Part shown: piece after piece, positions 34,809 to 44,346 of the stretch
How the letters are laid out: each line of letters begins with the position of its first letter
Position numbering within the stretch: the first letter of the stretch is position 1
Source of the DNA: JBCBSP01 sp039819095
GTDB lineage: Bacteria; Pseudomonadota; Alphaproteobacteria; Caulobacterales; Maricaulaceae
NCBI GenBank assembly: GCA_039819095.1
Contig: JBCBSP010000001.1
Location: forward strand, 1-64,000
DNA length: 64,000 nucleotides
Reading direction: 5' to 3'
Notes under the pieces: model-generated
The model's database searches: none
Told to the model about the DNA's origin: nothing
What the model saw: only the letters and a program-made list of their open reading frames with translations
Made by a program: the position numbers and the translations under genes

Positions 34809-36152
34809 ATGTCGGCATTGACCCCGGAAAAGCTGGTGAAACTGCGCGGGCTGCTGACCAGCCTGCCGGGGCCTGTAACCGACCGGTTGCTTGGACAGGC
34901 GGAGATCGCCGATCCGGCTCTGGGGCGACTGCTTCGTTACTGCAAGACGGACCCGGAGCAGGCGGCTCGCGACCGATTCTTCGCTCCGCTGGCTCCGCTC
35001 AGCCATGATCCCGAGACGGCGCGCCCGTCAGTGTCGCGTGCTGCACCGGTCGCGCTTGACGGAATGTGGCGCTGGATCGCTGAGGATCTGGCGCCGACCG
35101 CCGCTGACGCGGCTCGCGCGCGGGCGGCCGATCTGGACACGGTTCTGGAAGACGGACATCTCGATCCTTATCGCTGTGAGGCCGCAACGGCTGTAATCGA
35201 CGCGTTGGAGGGTCTGCCGGATGAGCCGCGTGTCGAGAAGCGTTTGCGCACGCGCCTGGGTGTGGACGATCTCTCACGCATTCGAGAAGCTGCCGTCGTG
35301 CTTCGCGCCACGCCCACGCTGCGCACCGCGCTGAAGGATATCGAGCCGAGCATAGCCGATGTGGACGACGCGCTCAGTGGGTTGCTGCGAGACCGGTATG
35401 AACAGGTTATCGAATCCGATCCCGATGCGGGTTCCTGGTTTCTCTATCTGATCATGGCGCGGCTGCAGAAGCCGTGGCTGATCATGCGTGTCTTTGAACG
35501 TATTGTCGGGCGCGGCGATGATTTTCTGCTCTCGCGCACCGAGATGCACTCCATCGGCGATGCGTTGCTGGAAGACGCCGAGCATTGCCTGATGGGCTTT
35601 GCCCAGGCGCCCATCGATCTGGCTGCTGCGGATGGTTCGGCGTCGGCGCTGAGCGATTTCGCCTCCATCACTGTCGGCATGACGCGCGAAATGGGGATTC
35701 GCAAGGATGGCGACTGGGGCAAGGCTCTTGTTGATCTGCGCGGGCGAGCCGCCATGCAGATGGAGGCGCATCACCTGACCGCCAAGCGCCAGGTGGACCG
35801 CATCCTTCCGGACTCGCGCCGGATCAAGGCGGGTCGCTGGAAGCCGGTGACGGAACTCGGAAGCCCTGAGTTTGAGCAAGCCGAAGCGATGTGCCGCTTT
35901 CTTCACCTGACCCGTTCTCATGCCTCGCGCGCGGCAGTTGGCGGGTCCCACCAGCAAGTCATCACCGAGCTTGAAGAGACACTGCACGAGCAGGGCGCAG
36001 CGGTTCTCGAATGGGTGCGAATGGACGAAGATGCGGACCGAAGCATGGCCGCAGCGCACCTTGAGTTCGTTGCACGTCTGTTTGAAGCCCTCGACGAAGT
36101 TGAAGCCGCGCGCATTCTGGTGCGCCGAGGGGCCGCAGCCAAAGCGGCCTAA
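34809..36152 (+). CDS. unknown cytoplasmic helical protein
   Basis: 447 residues, no signal peptide or membrane span, mostly alpha-helical. I recognise no domain. Visible segments are LVKLRGLLTSLPGPVTDRLL near the N terminus, WFLYLIMARLQKPWLIMRVF in the middle and a C-terminal MCRFLHLTRSHASRAAVGGS. The regular helices and length suggest a scaffold or regulatory protein. It follows the histidine kinase by 47 bp on the same strand. Confidence 0.7.
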   Translation: MSALTPEKLVKLRGLLTSLPGPVTDRLLGQAEIADPALGRLLRYCKTDPEQAARDRFFAPLAPLSHDPETARPSVSRAAPVALDGMWRWIAEDLAPTAADAARARAADLDTVLEDGHLDPYRCEAATAVIDALEGLPDEPRVEKRLRTRLGVDDLSRIREAAVVLRATPTLRTALKDIEPSIADVDDALSGLLRDRYEQVIESDPDAGSWFLYLIMARLQKPWLIMRVFERIVGRGDDFLLSRTEMHSIGDALLEDAEHCLMGFAQAPIDLAAADGSASALSDFASITVGMTREMGIRKDGDWGKALVDLRGRAAMQMEAHHLTAKRQVDRILPDSRRIKAGRWKPVTELGSPEFEQAEAMCRFLHLTRSHASRAAVGGSHQQVITELEETLHEQGAAVLEWVRMDEDADRSMAAAHLEFVARLFEALDEVEAARILVRRGAAAKAA

Positions 36153-36193
36153 TTTGCTTCAATTCAGTTCCACACCGGACTATCTAGCCGGTT

Positions 36194-36847
36194 ATGCAAG
36201 ACTCTGCTCCCCACATTATCGCCTTGGAAGACCGCGCCTCAGACGGCGCGCGCCTGTCCTCGCCGAGTGCGGCGCGCAACCGGTCCGTGATCGCGCAGCT
36301 CCTCGCCGAGCGCCTGTCCGAGGGCGCGCGGGTTCTGGAAATCGCCTCAGGAACCGGCGAGCACGCAGTCGCCGCGACGGGTTTGCGACCGGACCTGTCC
36401 TGGACTCCTTCCGACATTGACGAGGCGTCTCTGGCGAGCCAGGCCGATTGGGCGCGCGATGCGCAGGGGCGAATCGAACCGCCTCTGAAGCTTGATGTCT
36501 CGCAGGCCGACTGGTGGGGCGAGGCGCCGGCCATTGATGCGGTCTTTTGCGCCAACATGATCCACATCGCCCCTTGGCGCGCTGCGCAGGGCCTGTTCGC
36601 CGGAGCCGGGCGCCTGTTGTCAGATGCCGGTCTGCTTCTGCTCTACGGCCCTTTCCTTGAGGGCGAGGCCACAGCGCCTTCCAATCTTGAGTTTGACGCC
36701 AGCCTGAAGTCCCGCAATCCGGACTGGGGCGTGCGGGCGCTGGATGATGTCGTGTCGCTGTCGCGGACACACGGATTCCGGCTCGCCGAGCGGGTGGAGA
36801 CACCGGCCAATAACCGTTTGTTGCGCTTCCAGCGCGGGGGCGCCTGA
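36194..36847 (+). CDS. DUF938 SAM-dependent methyltransferase-like protein
   Basis: 217 residues of the DUF938 family. Motif I is VLEIASGTGEHA; SPSAARNRSVIAQLL precedes it; FCANMIHIAPW and LLLYGPFLEGEATAPSN follow. A class I methyltransferase fold is clear, but the substrate is unknown for the family. Its TGA overlaps the ccmI ATG (TGATG), so it is cotranscribed with the ccm genes, although no functional link is established. Confidence 0.9.
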   Translation: MQDSAPHIIALEDRASDGARLSSPSAARNRSVIAQLLAERLSEGARVLEIASGTGEHAVAATGLRPDLSWTPSDIDEASLASQADWARDAQGRIEPPLKLDVSQADWWGEAPAIDAVFCANMIHIAPWRAAQGLFAGAGRLLSDAGLLLLYGPFLEGEATAPSNLEFDASLKSRNPDWGVRALDDVVSLSRTHGFRLAERVETPANNRLLRFQRGGA

Positions 36848-37809
36848 TGACGGCTTTCGCGGTGATCATCAGTCTGATCGGCGTGCTGGCTGCGGTCTAT
36901 ATCGCAGCGCCGCTGGCCGGCGCGGCCTCAAGCCTGATGCGGCGGCTCGCGACCATTGCTCTGGTGGTTTCAGTGAGCGGGGCGGCTCTGGGCGTCTATC
37001 TTGTCGGCGGCCAACCCGGAGCGCCCGGCCAGCCCTACGCTGCCGTGGCCGAGCGATTGGCTGAGGCGGATCCCGCCAGCCTCACGCTCGCCGAGCAGGA
37101 AGAGCGGCTTCGTTCCATTCTGCGCGAGACGCCGGGCGACGCCACAGCCCATGCTCTGCTCGGCCGGTTGCTGGCGCGCACCGGACGCGAGCTGGAGGCG
37201 GTGGCCTCGCTGGATCGTTCGCTGCGCATTCAGACCGATGCGCGCACCTTCTCCGACCTGGGCCAGGTGCTTGTGACGATGAATGAAGGCGCGGTGACGC
37301 CGGAGGCGCGGCGCGCCTTCATGGCGGCCCATCAGGCTGATTCCAGCTTGCCCGAACCGGCGTTTTTTCTCGGCGCTGCTGATTACGAGGCCGGCGATCG
37401 GTCCTCGGCGCTGAACCGGTGGGCTGAGGTTCTGGAACAGCTCGCCGAGGACGATCCCTACCGCCTGGCCATCGCCCAGCGCGCCGCCGACCTTCTGTCG
37501 CGCCCATCGGTCGGGCCCATAGAAGCCGGTGAGGGCGATGCGCCTTTCGCCGCATTGGGCGAAGGCGATGCAGAGGCCATGATCTCCGCTATGCTGTCGG
37601 GGTTGACCGAGCGGTTGGAAGCGGATCCGTCCGACATCTCCGGCTGGCTGACGTTGGCTCGGGCTCAGGCCATGCGCGGCGAAGCTGAAGCCGCTGCGAC
37701 CGCCATTACCCGGGCCGCCGGGCAAACCGACGCCGGTTCCGGCGAACGCCTGATCGTCGCCGCTCTGGCTGCGGCCCTGCAATTGGACCTTGAGGAGAGC
37801 GAGGCGTGA
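36847..37809 (+). CDS. ccmI: CcmI/CycH, apocytochrome c chaperone
   Basis: 320 residues. Two N-terminal membrane spans (about 3-24 and 36-57) precede TPR repeats in the periplasm (LRETPGDATAHALLGRLLAR, YEAGDRSSALNRWAEVLEQL) and a C-terminal domain. CcmI holds apocytochrome c for haem attachment by the CcmFH complex. The hallmark order ccmI-ccmE-ccmF-ccmH follows, with 4-bp overlaps. It is shorter than Rhodobacter CcmI (about 400 aa). Confidence 0.9.
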   Translation: MTAFAVIISLIGVLAAVYIAAPLAGAASSLMRRLATIALVVSVSGAALGVYLVGGQPGAPGQPYAAVAERLAEADPASLTLAEQEERLRSILRETPGDATAHALLGRLLARTGRELEAVASLDRSLRIQTDARTFSDLGQVLVTMNEGAVTPEARRAFMAAHQADSSLPEPAFFLGAADYEAGDRSSALNRWAEVLEQLAEDDPYRLAIAQRAADLLSRPSVGPIEAGEGDAPFAALGEGDAEAMISAMLSGLTERLEADPSDISGWLTLARAQAMRGEAEAAATAITRAAGQTDAGSGERLIVAALAAALQLDLEESEA

Positions 37810-38303
37810 GAAAAGCCCGCCGCCGTCTTTGGATTGTCGCCGCTGCTGGCGGCGTTCTCATCATCGCCGCAGCGCTGGCCAGCGTCGCGCTGCGCGACGC
37901 CATGGTCTTCTTTTATTCGCCGGCCCAGGTCGCAGAAGCACCGCCTGAACCGGGCAAGCGTGTTCGCGTGGGCGGTCTTGTCGTTCCCGGCTCGGTGGAG
38001 CGTCCCTCGCTGGGCGGCGCGAATTTCACTGTGACCGATGGGGCAGCGCAGATCCGTATCCTCTACACCGGCTCGCTTCCTGACCTCTTCCGGGAAGGCC
38101 AGGGCATCGTCGCTGAAGGTGCGTTTGACGAGGTTGGCGAGTTCCAGGCTGCAACCGTGCTGGCCAAGCATGACGAGACCTATATGCCGCCGGAAGTCGC
38201 CGCGGCTCTGAGGGAGCAGGGGCTCTGGCAGGACGGTCAGAGCTATGCGCCGGCCGTCGAAGCGCTCACCCCGGCCGCTGCTGAACCGACAGGCGCGTAC
38301 TGA
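37806..38303 (+). CDS. ccmE: CcmE/CycJ, periplasmic haem chaperone
   Basis: 165 residues. An N-terminal anchor (about 8-28) precedes an OB-fold domain. The haem-binding H122 and Y126 lie in LAKHDETYMPPE. Early segments RVGGLVVPGSV and ITV-like FTVTDGAAQIRILYTG are conserved. It receives haem from CcmC (encoded elsewhere) and carries it to CcmF. Overlaps ccmI by 4 bp and ccmF by 1 bp. Confidence 0.97.
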   Translation: MRKARRRLWIVAAAGGVLIIAAALASVALRDAMVFFYSPAQVAEAPPEPGKRVRVGGLVVPGSVERPSLGGANFTVTDGAAQIRILYTGSLPDLFREGQGIVAEGAFDEVGEFQAATVLAKHDETYMPPEVAAALREQGLWQDGQSYAPAVEALTPAAAEPTGAY

Positions 38304-40279
38304 TGATCGCAGAAATCGGCCGCTTCCTGGTCGCGCTGGCGCTGATCGCCTCGATCGCCCAGACCGTGCTCGCCTTTCTGGCCGCGAACCGCAAAGGCGT
38401 CGGCCCCTTCGCGCGCGCCGGGCTATCGGCTGCGGAAATGGCTGTGGCGTCGGCCGGCGCCGGCTTCATTCTTCTGATCGCGCTGTTCATTCAGTCCGAC
38501 TTTTCGATCGCCTATGTCGCGGCGAACTCCCATGTCGACAAGCCGTTGGCCTACAAGATCGCGGCAGCCTGGGGCGGCCATGAAGGCTCGATGCTGCTGT
38601 GGTGCCTGATGCTGGCGGTGTTCGGACTGGGACTGGCGCGCATCGGGCCGAAAGAGGCGGGCCTGCGTATGCGCGCGGTCAGCTTTCAGGGCCTTCTGCA
38701 AAGCCTGTTCTTCGCCTTCCTGGCGTTCGCTTCAAACCCGTTTGACCGGATATTGCCGGCGCCGCTTCAGGGCCAGGAGCTCAATCCGATCCTCCAGGAT
38801 CCGGCGCTGGTGATCCACCCGCCGCTTCTTTATGTCGGCTATGTCGGACTGTCGGCTTCATTCGCGATCGCCGCCGCCGGGCTGTGGCAGGGATCGCGCG
38901 GACGCGAGGTCGCCACCGCGCTTCGCCCGTGGGCGCTGGGCGCCTGGACCAGCCTGACCGCCGGCATCGCGCTGGGCGCCTGGTGGGCCTATTACGAGCT
39001 TGGCTGGGGCGGTTGGTGGTTCTGGGATCCGGTTGAGAACGCGAGCTTCATGCCGTGGCTGCTGGGCGCTGCGCTCATTCACTCGGCCATCGCGACGGAA
39101 AAGCGCGGCGCCTTTCCCGGCTGGACGGTTTTCCTGGCGCTGCTTGCCTACATCCTGTCCATCCTTGGCGCGTTTCTGGTGCGTTCGGGCGTCATCACCT
39201 CGGTGCACGCCTTTGCGCTCGACCCTGAACGCGGCGTCTGGATCCTGGGCATGCTTGGCATTTCAGCGGTTGCCGGCTTCACCCTTTTCGCGCTTCGCGC
39301 CGGTTCGCTCGGAGAAGGCGACGGGTTCGAGCCCACCAGCCGCGAAGCATTCATCGGCGCGAACAACCTGCTGCTTGCTGCAACGGCGGGCGTGGTCTTT
39401 GTCGGCACGCTCTACCCGCTCTTCATCGAATTGTCAGGCGGGGCCACAGTTTCGGTCGGCGCGCCATATTTTAACGCAACTGCGACGCCGCTCCTGGTTC
39501 TGCTGCTCGTGCTGCTCCCGCTTGCGCCCTTCCTGCCCTGGGTCAATGGCGGGGCGAAGGCTGGGGTACGCCAGATGCGCGCAGCGCTTTTACTTCTGCC
39601 GGTCACACTGACCGGGGCGGTCTTCATCTGGTTTGAAGCTCCGGTGATGGCGGTGATCGGCGGCGCGCTGGGCGTGTGGGTGATCGCCGGTGCGGTCATG
39701 GATACGCTGCGCTCGGTCCCAAGCGCCCAAACCGGCCCGCTCAGGGCGCTGGCGATCGGTCGCGCGCTGGCTCATGCCGGCGTTGGATTTATCGCGCTCG
39801 GCGCGGCGGCCGACGCCTCGCGGCCGCCGGACATTCACGTCGCCCTGGTTCCTGGCGAGCAGATGCAAATCGCCGGACGCACGTTGGAGCTTCAGGACAT
39901 CAGACGGGCGGACGGACCCAACTATCTGGCCGATCGAGCCGAGTTGACCGTGAGCGGCGCATCAAGCGGCACGGTGATGCCGGAACGTCGCTATTATCCA
40001 GGCGCGGATCAGCACACCCGTGAAGTGGCGTTGAAGTCGCGCCTGTCAGGCGATCTCTATGTCTCGGTCGGTGAGCCTCGCCCGCGCGGCGATGGCGTTG
40101 TCGGTTATGAAATCCGGGCGGCCTTCCATCCGCTGATCTGGGCGCTGGGTCTGGGCGCGTTGATGGTGGTCGTCGGCGGGTTGACCGCGCTTGGCGGTCG
40201 ACTGGCGAACCAGCGCCGAATGTTTCAGCGTCGCGAACTGTCGTCGACCGGCAAGGCGACGCCGGAGCCGGCTGAATGA
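38303..40279 (+). CDS. ccmF: CcmF/CycK, cytochrome c haem lyase subunit
   Basis: 658 residues with about 15 membrane spans. It shows the tryptophan-rich haem-handling segment GWGGWWFWDPVENASFMPWL, conserved histidines in ANSHVDKP and VIHPPLLYVGY, and the conserved FLVRSGVITSVHAF. With CcmH and CcmI it attaches haem to CXXCH motifs in the periplasm. Overlaps ccmH by 4 bp. Confidence 0.97.
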   Translation: MIAEIGRFLVALALIASIAQTVLAFLAANRKGVGPFARAGLSAAEMAVASAGAGFILLIALFIQSDFSIAYVAANSHVDKPLAYKIAAAWGGHEGSMLLWCLMLAVFGLGLARIGPKEAGLRMRAVSFQGLLQSLFFAFLAFASNPFDRILPAPLQGQELNPILQDPALVIHPPLLYVGYVGLSASFAIAAAGLWQGSRGREVATALRPWALGAWTSLTAGIALGAWWAYYELGWGGWWFWDPVENASFMPWLLGAALIHSAIATEKRGAFPGWTVFLALLAYILSILGAFLVRSGVITSVHAFALDPERGVWILGMLGISAVAGFTLFALRAGSLGEGDGFEPTSREAFIGANNLLLAATAGVVFVGTLYPLFIELSGGATVSVGAPYFNATATPLLVLLLVLLPLAPFLPWVNGGAKAGVRQMRAALLLLPVTLTGAVFIWFEAPVMAVIGGALGVWVIAGAVMDTLRSVPSAQTGPLRALAIGRALAHAGVGFIALGAAADASRPPDIHVALVPGEQMQIAGRTLELQDIRRADGPNYLADRAELTVSGASSGTVMPERRYYPGADQHTREVALKSRLSGDLYVSVGEPRPRGDGVVGYEIRAAFHPLIWALGLGALMVVVGGLTALGGRLANQRRMFQRRELSSTGKATPEPAE

Positions 40280-40668
40280 TAGCGCGGCTCGCCGTTATCC
40301 TGGCGCTGATTCTAGCCTCGTCCTCAGCCATGGCTGAGGACGTCATGCTGCCCGGCGAGCAGGAAGCTGAAGCCCAGGCGTTGATGCGTGAGATTCGCTG
40401 CATGGTGTGCTCGGGCGAATCCATCCTGGACAGCGGCGCGCCTATGGCCCGGGACATGCGCGTCTTTGTTCGCGAGCAGATCGCCGAAGGTGCAGACGCC
40501 GAAGGCGTGCGCCAGGCGCTTGTGGAACGCTTCGGGCATGAAGTGCTGCTTCGTCCGCCTATGGAGGGGCGCACCGCGCCGCTCTGGATCGCGCCGGTCG
40601 CCTTTGTGCTGCTGGGCGGTGTCCTGCTGTTCACCGCCATGCGCCGGACCTCGCGCAAGAAGTCGTGA
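40276..40668 (+). CDS. ccmH: CcmH/CycL, apocytochrome c thiol reductase subunit
   Basis: 130 residues. Signal peptide, redox pair C42/C45 in IRCMVCSGESILDS (usually LRCxxCQ, here followed by Ser), then MARDMRVFVREQIAEG and a C-terminal membrane anchor with a basic tail. It keeps the CXXCH cysteines reduced for haem ligation. No ccmG, ccmABCD genes lie in the window. Last gene of the ccm run; a 73-bp gap follows. Confidence 0.95.
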   Translation: MIARLAVILALILASSSAMAEDVMLPGEQEAEAQALMREIRCMVCSGESILDSGAPMARDMRVFVREQIAEGADAEGVRQALVERFGHEVLLRPPMEGRTAPLWIAPVAFVLLGGVLLFTAMRRTSRKKS

Positions 40669-40741
40669 TCGGTCGTGCGTTGCGCGGCGAAGGCGCGGCG
40701 CCTTAATCCGCCAGTCACGCCAGCACTGAGGAGTTCGCGTC

Positions 40742-41959
40742 ATGGCCGCATCTGAGAGAGTTACCTTCACAGGATCGCTTGGCGAGACGCTGGCGGCGCG
40801 CCTGGATCTGCCCACCGGCAAGCCGCGGGCCTATGCGCTGTTCGCGCACTGTTTCTCCTGTTCCAAGGACGTGCTGGCCGCCAGCCGCATCTCACGCGGG
40901 CTGGCTGAGCGTGGAATCGCCGTGCTGCGCTTTGATTTTACCGGGCTTGGTCAGTCCGAGGGTGATTTCGCCAACACCAATTTCACGTCCAATGTTCAGG
41001 ATCTCGTGCAGGCCGCCGCCTTCCTTCGTAAAGCGCATGAAGCGCCCAGCCTGCTGATCGGCCATTCGCTGGGCGGAGCGGCGGTTATCGCGGCGGCGGG
41101 CGATATCCCGGAAGTCCAGGCCCTGGTCACCCTGGGCGCGCCAGCCGATGCTGATCATGTCACCCATAATTTCGGCGGGCAGCTCGCCGAGATCGAAAAG
41201 ACCGGCGAGGCCGAGGTGTCGCTTGGCGGTCGACCCTTCCGAATTCGCAAGCAGTTTCTCGACGATATCTCCGGCCGCAAGCTTGACGACGTGCTCGCCG
41301 GTTTGCGCATCCCGGTGCTGATCGCGCATGCGCCGCGCGATGAGACGGTGGGCGTGGAGAATGCCACCCGCCTCTTCGTGGCCGCCCGGCACCCCAAATC
41401 CTTTCTCAGCCTGGACGATGCCGATCATCTGATCTCCAACCCGGCGGATTCTGCGCACGCCGCCAGCGTGATTGCGGCGTGGGCGGAAAAATACGCTGTG
41501 CGCGAAGCGCTCCCTGCAAGCCCGCGTCCGCTCTCAGAACCGGTCAGCGCGGTTGTCCAGGAAACCGGGTTGGGCGGGTATCACGGCTGGGCGGTCATGG
41601 GCGAGCATCGCGTAATGGTCGATGAACCTGAGCGCTTCGGTGGGCTGGACGGCGGCGCCTCGCCCTATCAGTTGCTGAGCGCCTCGCTGGCGGCATGCAC
41701 CACGATGACCCTGCGCATGTATGCTCAGCGCAAGGAATGGACGCTCGGGCGGATCACGACAGAAGTCGTTCATGAGCGCAGATCCCAGCCTGCCGAAGGC
41801 GAGCGACGCGATCTGTTCCGCCGCATTGTGAAGGTGGAAGGCGGCGTCACCGCAGAGCAGGCTGAAAAGCTTGTCGAGATCGCCGGCAAATGCCCGGTTC
41901 ACCGCACGCTGGAAGCCGGCGCCGATGTTGAAACGCGCAGCGATGTGAAGATCAGCTAG
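40742..41959 (+). CDS. bifunctional alpha/beta hydrolase-OsmC fusion protein
   Basis: 405 residues. Residues 1-255 are an alpha/beta hydrolase with nucleophile S109 (GHSLGG), acid D200 and H229 (DADHL). Residues 265-405 are an OsmC-like peroxidase domain with C319 (LAACTTMTL) and C384 (GKCPVHRTLE). The HCFSCSKDV segment near residue 36 is typical of this fusion family. It is likely cytoplasmic and involved in hydroperoxide defence; the hydrolase substrate is unknown. AGGAG lies 7 nt upstream. Confidence 0.92.
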   Translation: MAASERVTFTGSLGETLAARLDLPTGKPRAYALFAHCFSCSKDVLAASRISRGLAERGIAVLRFDFTGLGQSEGDFANTNFTSNVQDLVQAAAFLRKAHEAPSLLIGHSLGGAAVIAAAGDIPEVQALVTLGAPADADHVTHNFGGQLAEIEKTGEAEVSLGGRPFRIRKQFLDDISGRKLDDVLAGLRIPVLIAHAPRDETVGVENATRLFVAARHPKSFLSLDDADHLISNPADSAHAASVIAAWAEKYAVREALPASPRPLSEPVSAVVQETGLGGYHGWAVMGEHRVMVDEPERFGGLDGGASPYQLLSASLAACTTMTLRMYAQRKEWTLGRITTEVVHERRSQPAEGERRDLFRRIVKVEGGVTAEQAEKLVEIAGKCPVHRTLEAGADVETRSDVKIS

Positions 41960-42122
41960 CCGCTTTGCAGACCAACGCTCTACATTACTGATACGTAAGA
42001 GTCCGGTAATCCGGCGTATATCGTGACGCTGTCATCACATCTGAAGGCTGGGTGCGCAGCGCGCGCCGCGAACTGGACAGACAGACCCACAGCCCACTCA
42101 CAGCCGATAGGAAAACGCTTAG

Positions 42123-43616
42123 ATGAAATCGAACTCCCGCGCCGCCCGGTCCGCCGCCACGCTGTCTTCGACCGTATTGTCCGCCCTTACGCTGGCGGCT
42201 GTGACAGGCATTCTGGTTGCCGCTCCTGTCGCCCAGGCCCAGTCGGTTGATCCGCGCCCGGCCTACGGCGCCGCCGTGCCGCAGGGCGCGCCCATGTCAT
42301 TCGCCGACCTGATCGAGTCCGTCAGCCCCGCCGTCGTATCGATTGAGGTGACCGGCGAGGTTGAGGTGCGCATGCCGACGCGCAATATCCCGCCACAGTT
42401 TCGTGAATTCTTCGGGCCGTTTGGCGGTCAGGACGGCGAGCCGCAAACGCGTGAGCGCCGTGCTGAAGGTTCCGGCTTTTTCATCTCCGCTGATGGCCTT
42501 GTGGTGACCAATAATCACGTGGTCGCCGATGCTGATCAGATCAGCATCGTGACCAGTGATGGCGAGACGCTTCCCGCCAGCATTGTCGGGACGGACCCGG
42601 CCACGGACCTGGCGGTTCTGCGCGTAGACGGCGAGGAGGGCTCCTTTCCCTTCGTGACGCTGGATGAAGACCCGAATGTGCGCGTTGGCGACTGGGTTAT
42701 CGCGGTGGGCAACCCGTTTGGTCTGGGCGGCACGGTCACTGCAGGAATCATCTCCGCCAAGGGACGACCGCTGGGCGCAGGCTCCACCTATACCGACTTT
42801 CTTCAGATCGATGCCCCGATCAATCGCGGCAATTCAGGCGGGCCCGCCTTTGATCTGGAAGGCAATGTGATCGGCGTGAACTCGGCGATCTTCTCGCCAT
42901 CCGGCGGCAATGTCGGGATCGGCTTCGCCATCCCGTCCGACCTGGCCTCCGATATCGTCGCGCAGCTGGTGGAGTCAGGCGGCGTGGTGCGCGGTTATCT
43001 GGGCGTTGGTCCGCAGACCCTGACCCCTGAAATTCGAGATGCCATGGGCATTGAAGGCGAGATTGAGGGCGTCCTGCTTTCAAGTGTTATCGTCGATACG
43101 CCGGCTGAAGCCGCCGGGCTTGAACAAGGCGATATCGTCATCGCCGTGGACGGCGACCCGGTGACTGATGCGCGCGGTCTGACACGCCGTATCGGGGCGT
43201 TTCCGCCGGGCGCGAGCGTTGCGCTTGCAGTGCTTCGCGACGGTGAAGAACAGATCATCACCGTCACGCTGGCCGAACGTCCCGGCCAGGACGACCTCGC
43301 TGCAGCGCCGTCATCGGGCGAGTTGTTCGGCATGATGATGGACAGCGCCACCGACGAGGCGCGCGAACGGCTGAACCTGGATGAAGGGCGCGGCGTGCTC
43401 GTGACCGGCTTGCGTCCAGGCGGTGAAGCCGCCGAGAAAGGTATTCGCGTCGGCGATGTCATCCTGGAAGCCGGCGGTGAAGACGTTGTCACGCCAGACG
43501 ATGTGCGAGCCGCCGCTGAAGCGGCGCGCGAGCGCGGGCGCAGCGCGCTCCTGGTTCTGGTCGCGACCCAGGGCGGCGCCCGCTATCTCGCCCTTCAGTT
43601 CACAGATGACGAATAG
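42123..43616 (+). CDS. degP: Do-family serine endoprotease (DegP/HtrA)
   Basis: 497 residues. Signal peptide (cleavage near VAQAQ), trypsin-like domain with triad H132 (TNNHVV), D162 (ATDLAVL) and S238 (RGNSGGP), and two PDZ domains (about 275-370 and 390-495). It degrades or chaperones misfolded periplasmic proteins. It is followed 20 bp later by a two-component system that may regulate it. The 163 bp before it hold no feature I can name with confidence. Confidence 0.95.
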   Translation: MKSNSRAARSAATLSSTVLSALTLAAVTGILVAAPVAQAQSVDPRPAYGAAVPQGAPMSFADLIESVSPAVVSIEVTGEVEVRMPTRNIPPQFREFFGPFGGQDGEPQTRERRAEGSGFFISADGLVVTNNHVVADADQISIVTSDGETLPASIVGTDPATDLAVLRVDGEEGSFPFVTLDEDPNVRVGDWVIAVGNPFGLGGTVTAGIISAKGRPLGAGSTYTDFLQIDAPINRGNSGGPAFDLEGNVIGVNSAIFSPSGGNVGIGFAIPSDLASDIVAQLVESGGVVRGYLGVGPQTLTPEIRDAMGIEGEIEGVLLSSVIVDTPAEAAGLEQGDIVIAVDGDPVTDARGLTRRIGAFPPGASVALAVLRDGEEQIITVTLAERPGQDDLAAAPSSGELFGMMMDSATDEARERLNLDEGRGVLVTGLRPGGEAAEKGIRVGDVILEAGGEDVVTPDDVRAAAEAARERGRSALLVLVATQGGARYLALQFTDDE

Positions 43617-43636
43617 ACCCAAAGGGAGGCTTCGCC

Positions 43637-44308
43637 ATGCGCGTGCTGATCATCGAAGACGATGCGGAGGTCTGCGCCTACATGGCCAAGGGTCTGCGCG
43701 AAGCCGGTCATGTGGCCGAAACCGCAGGCGATGGCGAGCAGGGCCTTGAAATGGCGCGCGATGGCGGATTCGACGTGCTCGTAGTGGACCGGATGATGCC
43801 GCTGCGCGACGGCCTGTCCGTGATCGAGACGCTCCGGTCAGAAGGCGACAAGACACCGGTACTGATCCTGTCGGCGCTCGGTGAGGTCGATGACCGGGTC
43901 GACGGGCTGAAGGCCGGCGGGGATGATTATCTGGTCAAGCCCTACGCCTTCGCCGAGCTTCTGGCGCGGGTTGAAGCGCTGGCCCGGCGTCGCGATCCGG
44001 AAACGGTGAAAACCCGGCTGAATGTCGGCGATCTGGAGATGGATTTGCTGGCGCGCACCGTGCAGCGCGGCGGTGAGGACATTCAGCTGCAGCCGCGCGA
44101 GTTCCGCCTGCTGGAATTTCTGATGCGCCATTCCGGTCAGGTGGTGACGCGCACCATGCTGCTGGAGAAGGTGTGGGACTATCACTTCGACCCGCAGACC
44201 AATGTGATCGACGTGCACATCTCGCGACTGCGTGCGAAGATCGACAAGCCGTTCGGGGCCAACATGCTCCATACCGTGCGCGGTGCGGGCTATCGGCTAT
44301 CGATCTGA
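43637..44308 (+). CDS. OmpR-family response regulator
   Basis: 223 residues. Receiver with IIEDDAEV, D51 (VVDRMMPLRDG) and K in LVKPYAFAE. The C-terminal winged helix carries PREFRLLEFLMRHSGQVVTR and TNVIDVHISRLRAKID. Transcribed with degP and the following histidine kinase, 38 bp away; the three probably form an envelope-stress unit. Confidence 0.94.
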   Translation: MRVLIIEDDAEVCAYMAKGLREAGHVAETAGDGEQGLEMARDGGFDVLVVDRMMPLRDGLSVIETLRSEGDKTPVLILSALGEVDDRVDGLKAGGDDYLVKPYAFAELLARVEALARRRDPETVKTRLNVGDLEMDLLARTVQRGGEDIQLQPREFRLLEFLMRHSGQVVTRTMLLEKVWDYHFDPQTNVIDVHISRLRAKIDKPFGANMLHTVRGAGYRLSI

Positions 44309-44346
44309 ATCCGCAAGGGGTTTGAACCGTTGAGGGGGCGCCTGAG

